Assembly (NCBI RefSeq): GCF_026625845.1
Contig: NZ_CP113066.1
Coordinates: 1,364,001-1,428,000 of the forward strand
Reading direction: 5' to 3'
DNA from: Agrococcus sp. SL85
GTDB taxonomy: Bacteria; Actinomycetota; Actinomycetes; Actinomycetales; Microbacteriaceae
DNA length: 64,000 bases
Each line of letters starts with the position of its first letter. The first letter of the stretch is position 1. Positions 29,597 to 38,673 of this stretch are shown piece after piece. Both the position numbers and the translations under genes were made by a program. The notes beneath the pieces are model-generated. The model saw nothing but the letters and a program-made list of their open reading frames with translations. It was not told the DNA's origin and made no database searches.

Positions 29597-29952
29597 CCCA
29601 AGGCGGCCGTGACGCGCGCCAGGAGGGCCCGGGGGCTGAACGGCTTCGTGACGTAGTCGTCGGCGCCGGCGGCGAAGCCCGCCTCGATGTCCTTCTCCTG
29701 GCCTCGCGCCGTGAGCAGGATCACGGGCGTCTCGACGCCGCGCTCGCGGAGCGCGCGCAGCACGTCGATGCCGCTCATGCCGGGCATCATGACGTCGAGC
29801 ACGATCGCCGACCACGGGCCTTCGGCCGCCGCCTCGAGCCCCTGCACGCCGTCGGCGCGGGTCTCGACCTCGAGGCCCGCCGATTCGAGCTTGATGGCGA
29901 CGAGGTCGCGGATGTCGCGGTCGTCGTCGACGACGAGGATGCGGCCGCTCAT
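29593..29952 (-). CDS. Stand-alone receiver (CheY-like) response regulator
   Basis: A 119-residue single-domain response regulator. The acidic pocket is DDD at 9-11, the phospho-acceptor is Asp53 in VLDVMMPG, and the switch residues are Thr81 and Lys103 (VTKPF). No output domain is present, so it must act by protein contact. It is the first gene of a three-gene operon (receiver, HEAT protein, processive glycosyltransferase) with ATGA overlaps, which makes the HEAT protein its probable target. The ATG at 29952 is chosen because the upstream extension contains the antisense tRNA region. Confidence 0.86.
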   Translation of the reverse strand: MSGRILVVDDDRDIRDLVAIKLESAGLEVETRADGVQGLEAAAEGPWSAIVLDVMMPGMSGIDVLRALRERGVETPVILLTARGQEKDIEAGFAAGADDYVTKPFSPRALLARVTAALG

Positions 29953-30063
29953 GCGCGGGCCGCCGAGCCGTGGCGGGTGCTCGGACGCATCGGGACTCCC
30001 TCGTGACGGGCCGGAGGATGCCGGCAGCACCACCGTACAGCGGCAGGGGAGCCGAAGCGGAAC

Positions 30064-30095
30064 GACGCCCCGCCGCTCGAGGGCGGCGGGGCGTC
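30064..30095 (-). terminator. Terminator after tRNA-Ser
   Basis: Perfect 13-bp stem (30064-30076 with 30083-30095) and a 6-nt loop, directly downstream of the tRNA on the minus strand. Confidence 0.75.
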
Positions 30096-30097
30096 GG

Positions 30098-30185
30098 TGG
30101 CGGAGGATGGGGGATTCGAACCCCCGAGGGCTTGCACCCAACACGCTTTCCAAGCGTGCGCCATAGGCCACTAGGCGAATCCTCC
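30098..30185 (-). tRNA. tRNA-Ser(GGA)
   Basis: An 88-nt sequence that folds as a type II tRNA. The 7-bp acceptor stem GGAGGAT pairs with ATCCTCC, the anticodon loop is TTGGAAA (GGA, serine), a long variable arm (GTTGGGTGCAAGCCCTC) follows, the T arm contains GGTTCGAATCC, and CCA is encoded at the 3' end. It is followed by a strong terminator hairpin. Confidence 0.95.
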
Positions 30186-30228
30186 TGAGCCGGCCGCGAG
30201 CGACCGACCTTGCGATCCTACTAGAGCG

Positions 30229-30261
30229 GGAGGGGCGGGGGCGCACGGCCCCCGCCCCTCC
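30229..30261 (-). terminator. Terminator after the subtilase gene
   Basis: Perfect 14-bp stem (30229-30242 with 30248-30261), 5-nt loop, 12 nt beyond the subtilase stop on the minus strand. Confidence 0.75.
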
Positions 30262-30273
30262 GTCACCGCGTCA

Positions 30274-33200
30274 TCACGGGGTGCCGGGGCGGGGCGGCTG
30301 CCCTGCGCCCGAGTCCGTGTAGACGTAGGTGCGCTCGGTCGTCTGGCCCAGGCGGTTCGTCACGATGCCGAGGTACTGCTCGCCCGCGCGGAGGTTGCGC
30401 CACCGCACCTCCACCTCGAACGCCTCGCCCGTCGACACCCGCTGCGACGCCCACCGCGGCGTCAGGTCGCCCTGACCACCGTTCGCGCGGACGCCGGCGT
30501 GCTCGAGGGTGAACCTCGTGGAGTACGCGCCCTGGAGCGAGTACACCTGCACGGTCGCCCGGTAGCGGCCCGCGGTCGGGTTCTCGATCAGCACCGTCTC
30601 GTCGGCCGACTCGGTCGCGCCGACCCACTGCTCGACGGGGTTGCCGCGGTTGTCGAGCCGCTGCACCACGAGATCGAGGTCGGCGACCGACTCGTCCCCC
30701 TGGAGCACGATGTCGTGCGCGAGCTCGTTGCGGCCGATCTGGAACTCGAAGGTGCGCTCCTCGCCGGCACCCACCCGAGCTGCGCCGAGGCGCTGGTAGG
30801 GCGCGTAGCCTGCGACCGAGGTCTGGAGGCGACCGGACTGCCCGGCGACTCCCTCGATCGTCACGTCGCCGCGGCGACCCTGGCCGGTCACCCAGTCGGG
30901 CAGGTCGAGCGCGATGGGCTGCACCGCGATCGGGGAGCGCACGCCCCTGTCCTGCGAGGCCCAGGTGAGCGACCCGGTGCTCCACTGACCGGGCGTCGCG
31001 TCGCGCGTCGTGAAGGTCACCTCGTACGACAGCGACTGGCCCGCGGAGGTGAAGTCGAGCACCTGCGGCGAGACGGACACGTCCACGCCGGGGACGCCCT
31101 CGACCGAGACCTCGTACCGGCCAGCCTCCAGGGCGGTCAGCGTGCGCGTGATGGTCTGCGACCCGGCGAGCGAGCCGATCCCGATCGAGGGGATGTTGAG
31201 GTCGCTCGGATCGATGGCCTCGCCCACCCACGCGTCGGGCAGGCCGTAGCCGAGCCCGCGAAGGTAGCCGTACCAGTCCTCCGTGCCGTTCTCGTACACC
31301 AGCCCCGGCTCGAGGAACGAGGGCGAGTCGACGATGCCGGCTCCCTGGTTGAAGGGGTTCGTCTCGCGGCTGCCGTCGGCGAGGAAGGTGTCCTCGGCGC
31401 TCGTCATGAGCGCGCTCTTCACCGCTGCGGGCGAGGCGAGCGGGTGCTCCGAGAGGTACACGGCCGCGAGCCCCGCGATGTGCGGAGCCGCCATCGAGGT
31501 CCCCGACAGGAACTCGTAGCGGGGGTCCCCGCCGGGCGCCTGGTACGACGCGGCGATGATGCCCACGCCGGGCGCCGCGATGTCGGGCTTGATGACGTCG
31601 GAGCCGTCGGCGAGCGCCGGGCCGCGCGAGGAGAAGCCCGCGACGACGGGCGCCACCGTCTCGATGCCGGAGGTGTTGCCCGCCGTCAGCGTCACGGTCT
31701 CACCGGCAGCTGCTGCGGCCGAGAGCGCCTCGAAGTACGGCGCGTCGACGTGGACCGTCGGGATCGCGTGGTCGTCGAGGTCGATCGAGCCGGGCGTGAC
31801 GTTCACGAGGACGACGCCGATCGCGCCCGCGTCGGCGGCCACCTGCGACTTCTCGACACGCGCGTTCACGCCGCGCTCGCACAGCACCACCTTGCCGGCC
31901 GCCGCAGCGGCGTCGAGGGTCCCGGGCAGGCACAGCGCGGCGTCGGCCGCAGCCGCGCCGGATGCGGGGATCGACCGTGCCGCGACGAGCGTCCCGGTCA
32001 CCTCGCCCTCGAAGGGCACGGTGATGGAGCCGCCGGGGTAGGCGTCGCCGCCGACCGTCACGGTGGCCTCGTAGTTCGGGATCGTCGTGGCGGCGACGGT
32101 CGAGTACCACGGCGAGGCGTGGTCGAGCGTCGAGGCTCCCGGGCCCGAGTTGCCGGCCGATGCGGAGACGAACACGCCCGCCGCGGCGGCACCGAGGAAC
32201 GAGAGGTCGGTGGCCGAGACCACCGAGGTCGCCGCACCGCCGCCGATCGAGTAGTTGATGACGTCGACGCCGTCGAGCACCGCCTGGTCGATCGCTTCGA
32301 CGAGGTCGGTCGACGCGCAGCCGTCGTCGTCGGTCGCCGCGGGATCCGGTCCGGACCAGCAGACCTTGTAGGCCGCGATGCGGGCCTCGGGCGCGACGCC
32401 GGACATCGTGCCGAGGTCGGTGCCGCCCACCGTCGAGATCGGGACGTCCGCGTTGCCCGCGGCCGTCGACGCCGTGTGCGATCCGTGGCCGTCGCCGTCG
32501 CGCGGCGACAGGTACTCGCCAGGGACCTGGGCCTCGGTGCCGATGTTCGCTGCGCCGAACCCGTCGACGTAGTAGCGCGCGCCGACGATCTTCGTGGAGC
32601 AGTCGCTCGCCTGGAAGCCCGGGCCGGTCTGGCACAGGCCGGTGAACGTCTGGCCGTCGCCCTTCTGGTACGTGATGACGTCGCCCGCGCGGTAGGGCTC
32701 GCTGCCGGGCGCAGTGCCGAGGGGCTGGCCCGCGAAGAAGGGGTTCTCGGGCGCGATGCCCGTGTCGAGCACGCCGACGACGACGCCGTCGCCCGCCTCG
32801 CCCATGCCGCCGACCTGCTGCCACAGCTCCGGCAGCTCGAGGTAGTCGTTGGCGGGGGAGCTCGTGATCTGGAGGATCTCGTTCGGCTCGACGGCGCGCA
32901 CGCCGGAGCGCGAGGACAGCGCCTGCGCCTGCGCCGCGGTGAGGTCGGCGACGAAGCCGTTGACCGTGGCCGTCAGGCTCGCCGAGACGTCTGCGCCGAC
33001 GGAGTCGGCCACCTGCTGGTGGCGATCGCCGAGGTGCGCGCGATAGGCGCGCGCGGCGCGCGAGTCGGCGTCGAGGTCCTGGCCTGGCTGCGGGGCGGTC
33101 CGAGCGAGGCCCTGCACGCCGCCGTCGTAGGTGGCGAGCGAGTCCTCCGCCAGCACGACCACGTAGCGGCCGTCCTGGAAGGCGGGCGTCGGAGTCGCTG

Positions 33201-33318
33201 GCGGTGCCGCGGTCGCGGACGCGGCGCCGAGCACGGCGGCGGACGTCGCGACCGCGACGCCCGTGCCGATCGCGAGCAGCCGTCGTGCGGCCGTCCTCGC
33301 GCTGCTGTGATGGGTCAC
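30274..33318 (-). CDS. Secreted subtilisin-like serine protease (S8, cucumisin type)
   Basis: A 1014-residue exported protease. The signal peptide (residues 1-37) ends near SATAAP. An I9 inhibitor propeptide spans about 50-150. The S8 catalytic domain has Asp185 in VLDTGIAPE, His278 in DGHGSHTAS and Ser608 in SGTSMAAPH. A PA domain is inserted between His and Ser (VLCERGVNARVEKSQVAA). After the catalytic domain come an Fn3-like domain (about 690-790) and beta-rich C-terminal domains resembling pre-peptidase C-terminal folds. The GTG at 33318 is chosen because GAAGGGAAC lies before it and an Arg-rich n-region follows. No sorting signal is visible, so it is probably secreted freely. It is divergent from pta. 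Confidence 0.9.
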   Translation of the reverse strand: MTHHSSARTAARRLLAIGTGVAVATSAAVLGAASATAAPPATPTPAFQDGRYVVVLAEDSLATYDGGVQGLARTAPQPGQDLDADSRAARAYRAHLGDRHQQVADSVGADVSASLTATVNGFVADLTAAQAQALSSRSGVRAVEPNEILQITSSPANDYLELPELWQQVGGMGEAGDGVVVGVLDTGIAPENPFFAGQPLGTAPGSEPYRAGDVITYQKGDGQTFTGLCQTGPGFQASDCSTKIVGARYYVDGFGAANIGTEAQVPGEYLSPRDGDGHGSHTASTAAGNADVPISTVGGTDLGTMSGVAPEARIAAYKVCWSGPDPAATDDDGCASTDLVEAIDQAVLDGVDVINYSIGGGAATSVVSATDLSFLGAAAAGVFVSASAGNSGPGASTLDHASPWYSTVAATTIPNYEATVTVGGDAYPGGSITVPFEGEVTGTLVAARSIPASGAAAADAALCLPGTLDAAAAAGKVVLCERGVNARVEKSQVAADAGAIGVVLVNVTPGSIDLDDHAIPTVHVDAPYFEALSAAAAAGETVTLTAGNTSGIETVAPVVAGFSSRGPALADGSDVIKPDIAAPGVGIIAASYQAPGGDPRYEFLSGTSMAAPHIAGLAAVYLSEHPLASPAAVKSALMTSAEDTFLADGSRETNPFNQGAGIVDSPSFLEPGLVYENGTEDWYGYLRGLGYGLPDAWVGEAIDPSDLNIPSIGIGSLAGSQTITRTLTALEAGRYEVSVEGVPGVDVSVSPQVLDFTSAGQSLSYEVTFTTRDATPGQWSTGSLTWASQDRGVRSPIAVQPIALDLPDWVTGQGRRGDVTIEGVAGQSGRLQTSVAGYAPYQRLGAARVGAGEERTFEFQIGRNELAHDIVLQGDESVADLDLVVQRLDNRGNPVEQWVGATESADETVLIENPTAGRYRATVQVYSLQGAYSTRFTLEHAGVRANGGQGDLTPRWASQRVSTGEAFEVEVRWRNLRAGEQYLGIVTNRLGQTTERTYVYTDSGAGQPPRPGTP

Positions 33319-33377
33319 GGTGTTCCCTTCGATGGATGACGTCGTCGTTGGCGTCGGCGTCAATCTTCACCCTGTGC

Positions 33378-33399
33378 TGAGGGTGTGTTGAGGCTGTGT
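33378..33399. repeat. Tandem 11-bp direct repeat in the subtilase/pta divergent region
   Basis: TGAGGGTGTGT (33378-33388) is followed immediately by TGAGGCTGTGT (33389-33399), one mismatch in eleven. It lies 60 nt upstream of the subtilase start and 83 nt upstream of pta, in the only relatively AT-rich gap nearby. It may be a regulator site. Confidence 0.5.
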
Positions 33400-33469
33400 C
33401 TGCTTTGTTACCACTTCGTGACCTCGGGACGTCCGTCCGATTCCACAGGCCGTCGTCGCCCCGGATGGC

Positions 33470-33475
33470 TAGCCT
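33470..33475 (+). promoter_or_regulatory. -10 box (TAGCCT), leaderless promoter of pta
   Basis: TAGCCT plus 6 nt precedes the GTG at 33482. There is no Shine-Dalgarno sequence. Confidence 0.65.
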
Positions 33476-33481
33476 TGCCCC

Positions 33482-35607
33482 GTGCCCACACGCATCGTGA
33501 TCGCCTCCCCCGAGGGCCACGCCGGCAAGTCGATCGTGGCGCTCGGCGTGCTCGACGCCCTGAGCCGCCGCGTCGGCCGGGTCGGCGTCTTCCGGCCCGT
33601 CGCGCGCTCGGTCGAGGAGCCCGACGCCGTGCTCGAGCTGCTGCTCGCGCACGACGCCGTCGACCTCGCCTACGACGACGCCGTGGGCGCGAGCTACGCG
33701 CAGGTGCACGAGGACGCCGAGGCCGCGCTCGCGACCATCGTCGACCGCTTCCACCGCATCGACGACCGCTTCGACGCCGTCGTCGTGCTCGGCTCGGACT
33801 ACACCGACGTCGGCAGCCCCACCGAGCTCGGCTTCAACGCGCGGGTCGCCGCGAACCTCGGCGCCTCGGTGCTGCTCGTGCTCGGCGGCCGCGACCCCGA
33901 GACCGACGCGCCGCGCACCGCGCAGGAGCCTGCGCCAGCCTGGCCGACGTCACGACGGCGGAGCTCGCGGCCGCGCACGCCTCGATCGCGGGCGTCGTCG
34001 TCAACCGCGCGGACCCGGCCGCGATCGAGGGCATCCCGGCCGCCCTCGCCGACGCCGTGCCCGAGGGCGTGCCCATCTGGTCGATCCCCGAGGACCGCCT
34101 GCTGAGCGCCCCGAGCGTCGCCACGCTGTTCGCGGCCGTCGACGCCGAGCTCGTGCGCGGCGACCCCGACCTGCTCTCGCGCGAGTCGCTCGGCACCGTC
34201 GTCGCCGGCATGTCGATGGAGCACGTGCTCGAGCGGCTCATCGAGGGCGGCCTCCTCGTGCTCCCGGGCGACCGCTCCGACGTGGTCGTCGGCACGCTGC
34301 TCGCGCAGCAGTCGGAGACCTTCCCCTCGATCGCAGGCATCGTGCTGAACGGCGGCTTCGCGCTCCACCCCTCGGTGCAGCGCCTCCTCGACGGGCTCGA
34401 CCTCGACCTGCCGATCGGCAACAGCCCCCACGGCACCTACGAGACCGCCCGACGCATCGCCACCACGCGCGGCTCGCTCGCCGACGGCACGCAGCGCAAG
34501 CGCGACCTCGCCCTCTCGCTCTTCGAGGAGCACGTCGACGCCGAGGCGCTCCTCGCGAGGCTCGAGGTCACGGGCGACGGCGTCGTCACGCCGCTCATCT
34601 TCGAGCACTCGCTCGTCGAGCGCGCCCGCGGCGACCTCCGCCACATCGTGCTCCCGGAGGGCGACGACGACCGGATCCTGCAGGCCGCCTCCACCGTGCT
34701 CGCGCGCGGCATCGCGCGGCTCACGATCCTCGGCGACGAGGCCGCCATCCGCCAGCGCGCCGCCGCCCTCGGCCTCGACCTCTCGGCCGCCGCGATCGTC
34801 GCGACCGACGACGCCGAGCTGCTGCCGCGCTACGCCGCGGAGTACCAGCGCCTCCGCGCCCACAAGGGCGTCACGATCGAGCAGGCCACCGAGCGCCTCC
34901 GCGACGTCAGCTACTTCGGCACGCTCATGGTGCACACGGGCGACGCCGACGGCATGGTCTCGGGCGCCGCGCACACGACGGCGCACACCATCAAGCCCTC
35001 CTTCGAGACGATCAAGACGGCGCCGGGCGTCTCGGTCGTCTCCAGCGTGTTCCTCATGGCGCTCGCCGACCGCGTGCTCGTCTACGGCGACTGCGCCGTG
35101 ATCCCCGAGCCCACGGTCGAGGAGCTCGCCGACATCGCCGTCTCGTCCGCGCGGACGGCCGCCGAGTTCGGCATCGAGCCCCGCGTCGCGATGCTGTCGT
35201 ACTCGACGGGGGAGTCAGGCACGGGCGCCGAGGTCGACCGCGTGCGGGCGGCGACGCGGCTCGTGCGCGAGCGCGCCCCCGAGCTGCTCGTCGAGGGCCC
35301 CATCCAGTACGATGCGGCGGCCGACGCCGCCGTCGCGGCGAAGAAGATGCCGGGCTCCGAGGTCGCGGGCCGCGCCACCGTGTTCGTCTTCCCCGACCTC
35401 AACACCGGCAACAACACGTACAAGGCCGTGCAGCGATCCGCGGGCGCCCTCGCGATCGGACCGGTGCTGCAGGGCCTCGCGAAGCCCGTCAACGACCTCT
35501 CGCGGGGCGCGCTCGTCTCGGACATCGTCAACACGATCGCCATCACGGCGATCCAGGCGCAGTCGCGCGCCGAGCGCCCCGCCGCGACCTGGGAGGTCGA
35601 CGCATGA
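33482..35607 (+). CDS. pta: Phosphate acetyltransferase (frameshifted in this sequence)
   Basis: A long-form Pta of about 710 residues that converts acetyl-CoA and phosphate to acetyl phosphate. The N-terminal third is the dethiobiotin-synthetase-like AAA_26 domain (IVIASPEGHAGKSIVALG). A DRTGG domain (IAGIVLNGGF region) follows, and the last 330 residues are the catalytic PTA/PTB domain (HIVLPEGDDDRIL, GMVSGAAHTTAHTIKPS, FPDLNTGNNTYKAVQRSA). Two AGCCT pentamers at 33927 and 33937 together break the frame; replacing both by AGCGCCT restores one frame reading ERLRQRLADVTTAEL. It starts at a leaderless GTG and overlaps ackA by ATGA. Both genes have the same defect type, which argues against true loss. 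Confidence 0.9.
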
Positions 35608-36795
35608 CCCGCTCCGTCTTCGTCATCAACGCGGGCTCCTCGAGCCTCAAGTACCAGCTCGTCGACGTCGACGCGGGCACGGCGCTCGCGAGCGGCGTCG
35701 TCGAGCGGATCGGCGAGACTGCCGCGGTCGCTTCGCACGAGGCGCCCGGCATCGAGGCGGTGCGCGAGGAGCGCATGATCCTCGACCACGAGCGCGCCTT
35801 CGCCTGGGTGCTGCGGCAGTTCGAGGCGCACGGGCCCTCGCTCGGCGAGGCGGGGCTCATCGGCGTCGGACACCGCGTCGTCCAGGGCGGGGCGCGCTTC
35901 GACCGCGCCGTGCTCGTCGACGACGACGTCGAGGCGCAGATCGACGAGCTCTCGCCGCTCGCGCCGCTCCACAACCCCGCGAACCTGCAGGGCATCCGCT
36001 CTGCCCGCGCGACGTTCCCCGGCCACCCGCACGTCGCCGTCTTCGACACCGCCTTCCACCTGACGATCCCGCCGGCCGCGCACCGCTACGCGATCGATGC
36101 GACGATCGCCGCGGAGCACCGGATCCGCAAGTACGGCTTCCACGGCACGAGCCACCAGTACGTCTCGCGGCGGCTCGCCGAGCTGCTCGGCAGGCCGCTC
36201 GAGGACGTCAGGCTCGATCGTGCTGCACCTGGGCAACGGCGCCTCGGCCTCGGCGGTGCGCGGCGGTCGCAGCATCGAGACGTCGATGGGCATGACGCCG
36301 CTCGCGGGGCTCGTCATGGGCACGCGCTCGGGCGACGTCGACCCGGGCGTGCTCATCCACCTGCACCGGGTCGCCGGCCTGTCCGTCGACGAGATCGACG
36401 CCCTCCTCAACAAGCGCTCGGGACTCCTCGGCCTCACCGGCACGGGCGACATGCGCGACGTGCAGCAGGCGGCCGACGCAGGCATCCCGCGCGCGGTCGA
36501 GGCGCTCGAGATCGTCGCGCACCGCATCCGCGGCACCGTCGGCGCCTACCTCGCGCACCTCGGCCGCACCGACGCGATCGCCTTCACGGCGGGCATCGGC
36601 GAGCACGCCGCCCCCGTGCGCGCGGCGGCGCTCGCGGGCCTCGAGGGCCTCGGCATCGTGCTCGACCCCGAGCGGAACGCGGGCCGCGGCGAGCGCCGCA
36701 TCTCGGCCGACTCCTCGGCCGTCGAGGTGTGGGTCGTGCCGACGAAGGAGGAGCTCGAGATCGCCCGGCAGGTGGCGGCGGTCGTCGCGGCCTAG
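35604..36795 (+). CDS. ackA: Acetate kinase (frameshifted in this sequence)
   Basis: An AckA of about 397 residues that interconverts acetyl phosphate and acetate with [19 protein letters not shown] at the N-terminus is the first acetate-kinase signature, [11 protein letters not shown] is near 92, and [10 protein letters not shown] is near 148. [12 protein letters not shown] is the second signature. After the break the chain continues with [22 protein letters not shown] and [14 protein letters not shown] at 36210-36214 shifts the frame; AGGCGCT restores [14 protein letters not shown]. It is coupled to pta, making the usual acetate overflow/assimilation pair. Confidence 0.92.
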
Positions 36796-36865
36796 GCCGT
36801 CGCGGGGGAGGCCGTCACGCGGCCGGCGGCCGCGAGGCGGTCCGTGGCATCGGTGGTGCGCGGCC

Positions 36866-37517
36866 TCAGCGCGCGCTCGCGGCGAGCAGCGCGTCGAGCT
36901 CGACCTCGGCGAGCGAGGCGATGCTGCGCGTCGCGAAGGCCGGCGCCTCGCTGTGCGTGCGCACGAACCACACCTCGAGCCCCGCGGCGTGCGCGGCCGT
37001 CGCTCCGGACAGGGAGTCCTCGAAGGCGATGCCGCGCTCGACGCCGCGCTCGGCGGCGAGCCGCGCGAGGGCCGTCGCGTAGGGCTCGGGATGCGGCTTG
37101 GGGCGCGCGACCTCGTCGCCCGTCACGGCGAACGCGAGCGCGCCCGCCGGTGCGGCGTCGAGCATGCCGGAGGCGTTCCGCCGATCGGAGTTCGTCACGA
37201 GCGCGGCGGGCAGGCCCCGCTCCGCGACGGCCGCGAGCAGGCTCGCGCGCGCCCGGCAGCCACGGCATCCGCGCGCGCACCTCCGCCGCGACGCCCGCGC
37301 CGAGCTCCGCGAGCAGCGCCTCGGGCTCGAGCACCACGCCCCGCGCGCGCATGCGGGCCGCGGAGACCTCGGCCGGTCCGCCCGTGCACGCTGCGGCGTC
37401 CTCCGCGGTCCAGATGGCGCCGTGCCGCGCGGCGAGCGCCGCCATGCGCTCGGCCCAGATCGGCTCGGAGTCGATGAGGGTGCCGTCCATGTCGAACAGC
37501 AGGGCGGGCGCGCTCAC
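36866..37517 (-). CDS. HAD-family phosphatase / phosphoglucomutase-like (frameshifted in this sequence)
   Basis: About 218 residues, subfamily IA HAD hydrolase. The nucleophile motif LLFDMDGTLIDSE is at the N-terminus, motif II VTNSD, motif III Lys in ARPKPHPEPY, and motif IV IAFEDSLSGATAAHAAG. The helical cap lies between residues 20 and 90. Relatives include beta-phosphoglucomutase and sugar-phosphate phosphatases; which one is unclear. AGGCT at 37239-37243 breaks the frame. AGGCGCT restores LPGARERLLAAVAERGLPAALVTNSD as one chain. The GTG at 37517 overlaps the stop of the upstream cytochrome b5 gene by 4 nt, so the two are co-transcribed. Confidence 0.85.
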
Positions 37518-38275
37518 CCCTGCAGCTCGCCGATCGCGAAGCGCGAGAGCGTCTCGGTGGGCGCCGCCTGCCCGCCGTGCTGGCCCTGGAAGGTCTCGGT
37601 GGCGTCGGTGCCGCAGATGCTGAGGATGCGGTCGGAGCCGCCCGGGTGCTGCGCGACCCACTCGGTGAGGTCGTACACCTCGCCCTCGATCGCGGCCCAG
37701 CAGGAGGCGGAGTCGTCGTGCTGCGCCACGACCGCGAGGGTCAGCGGCTCGTCGGCGGTCGCGGAGGCCGCAGGCGTCGCGGGCTCGCCCGTGGGGGCGC
37801 CGGCGTCGCCGCCGAGCCGGTCGCCCCAGACCGCCTCCGCGCCCGAGTGGCCCGTGAGCACCGCGACGACGATCGCGCCGATCGCGAGCGCCCCGAGCAC
37901 GAGGGCCGCGAGCACGCCCACGACGCCCGTGGGGCGCCGCCGGGCGATCGCGCGCCGCTCCCACAGCCACCAGGCCACGGCCACGAGCAGCAGGACCGAG
38001 GAGAGGATGAGCAGCCAGTTGCCGAGCTCCTCGTGCTCCTCGGGCACGCCGACCTGCGCCGCGAGCGCCTCGCCCGAGAGCTTCGCGACGAGCGCGCCGA
38101 CCGTGGCGATCGCGAGCACCGCGAGCACGGGCCACGCGAGGGCGGCGCGCCAGCGCGGCACGGCGAGGACGAGGATGAGGCCGAGCGCCCCCAGCGGCAG
38201 CAGCACGACCGGCACGTGCACCGCGAGCGGGTGGAGGGGCAGGCCGGAGACCGTGGCGGCGAGCGCGTTCTGCAT
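37514..38275 (-). CDS. DUF2231 membrane protein fused to a cytochrome b5-like domain
   Basis: A 253-residue protein. The N-terminal part (residues 10-140) has four hydrophobic segments and the GLPLHPLAVHVPVVLLPLG start typical of DUF2231, with His residues that could bind heme. A second hydrophobic helix leads to an Ala/Thr-rich linker. The C-terminal domain (about 180-253) has YDLTEWVAQHPGG, the cytochrome b5 heme-binding HPGG motif, and a second possible heme His in QGQHGG. An electron-transfer or heme-sensing role at the outer face is plausible. It is translated from a leaderless ATG (TACCGT box, 6-nt spacing) and is followed by the HAD gene. Confidence 0.8.
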   Translation of the reverse strand: MQNALAATVSGLPLHPLAVHVPVVLLPLGALGLILVLAVPRWRAALAWPVLAVLAIATVGALVAKLSGEALAAQVGVPEEHEELGNWLLILSSVLLLVAVAWWLWERRAIARRRPTGVVGVLAALVLGALAIGAIVVAVLTGHSGAEAVWGDRLGGDAGAPTGEPATPAASATADEPLTLAVVAQHDDSASCWAAIEGEVYDLTEWVAQHPGGSDRILSICGTDATETFQGQHGGQAAPTETLSRFAIGELQG

Positions 38276-38281
38276 GCGGCA

Positions 38282-38287
38282 ACGGTA
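38282..38287 (-). promoter_or_regulatory. -10 box (TACCGT on the minus strand), leaderless promoter
   Basis: The box is separated by 6 nt from the ATG whose first base is 38275. Confidence 0.65.
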
Positions 38288-38480
38288 GCCGCCGGAGCCA
38301 TGGGGCCGCTCTGGGCGGGCCGGATGCCTGGGTGGGCCGGACGCGAGGCGGGACGGATGCCTGCGCGGCCCGGATGCGCGCGCGCGTCGTGGCGGGTAGC
38401 ATGGTGGACGGCTCCCCGCGTGGCGCCATCCAGGCCAAATCCCCCAGGTCGGAGACGAAGCAAGGGCAACCGGGCTCTGG

Positions 38481-38601
38481 CGGGTGCGCGGGGAGTCCTT
38501 CGTGTTCCGGGGCGTCGATGGTCGCCTCGGGCTGGCGCCGCGACGCGATGCGTCGCGGGTGCGCGGGGAGTCCTTCGCATCCCGGAGCATCGTCGGTGGC
38601 C
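38481..38601. repeat. Imperfect 46-bp direct repeat pair upstream of dnaX
   Basis: The first 22 bp (beginning CGGGTGCGCGGGGAGTCC) are identical at 38481 and 38556, and the next 24 bp are similar, so the period is 75 bp. Between the copies, CGCGACGC and GCGTCGCG form a small hairpin near 38539-38557. The whole gap 38276-38673 (398 bp) contains no credible gene. Upstream it also holds a doubled CGGATGCCTG motif near 38322 and 38356. Confidence 0.75.
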
Positions 38602-38660
38602 CTGCGCGCCGGATCGCGGCAGGGCAGCCGCCGCGGCATCGGCGCGTCAGCGGCGGGAAG

Positions 38661-38666
38661 TAGCCT
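38661..38666 (+). promoter_or_regulatory. -10 box (TAGCCT), leaderless promoter of dnaX
   Basis: TAGCCT plus 7 nt precedes the ATG at 38674, which excludes the much longer upstream ORF extension. Confidence 0.65.
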
Positions 38667-38673
38667 GGTGCGC

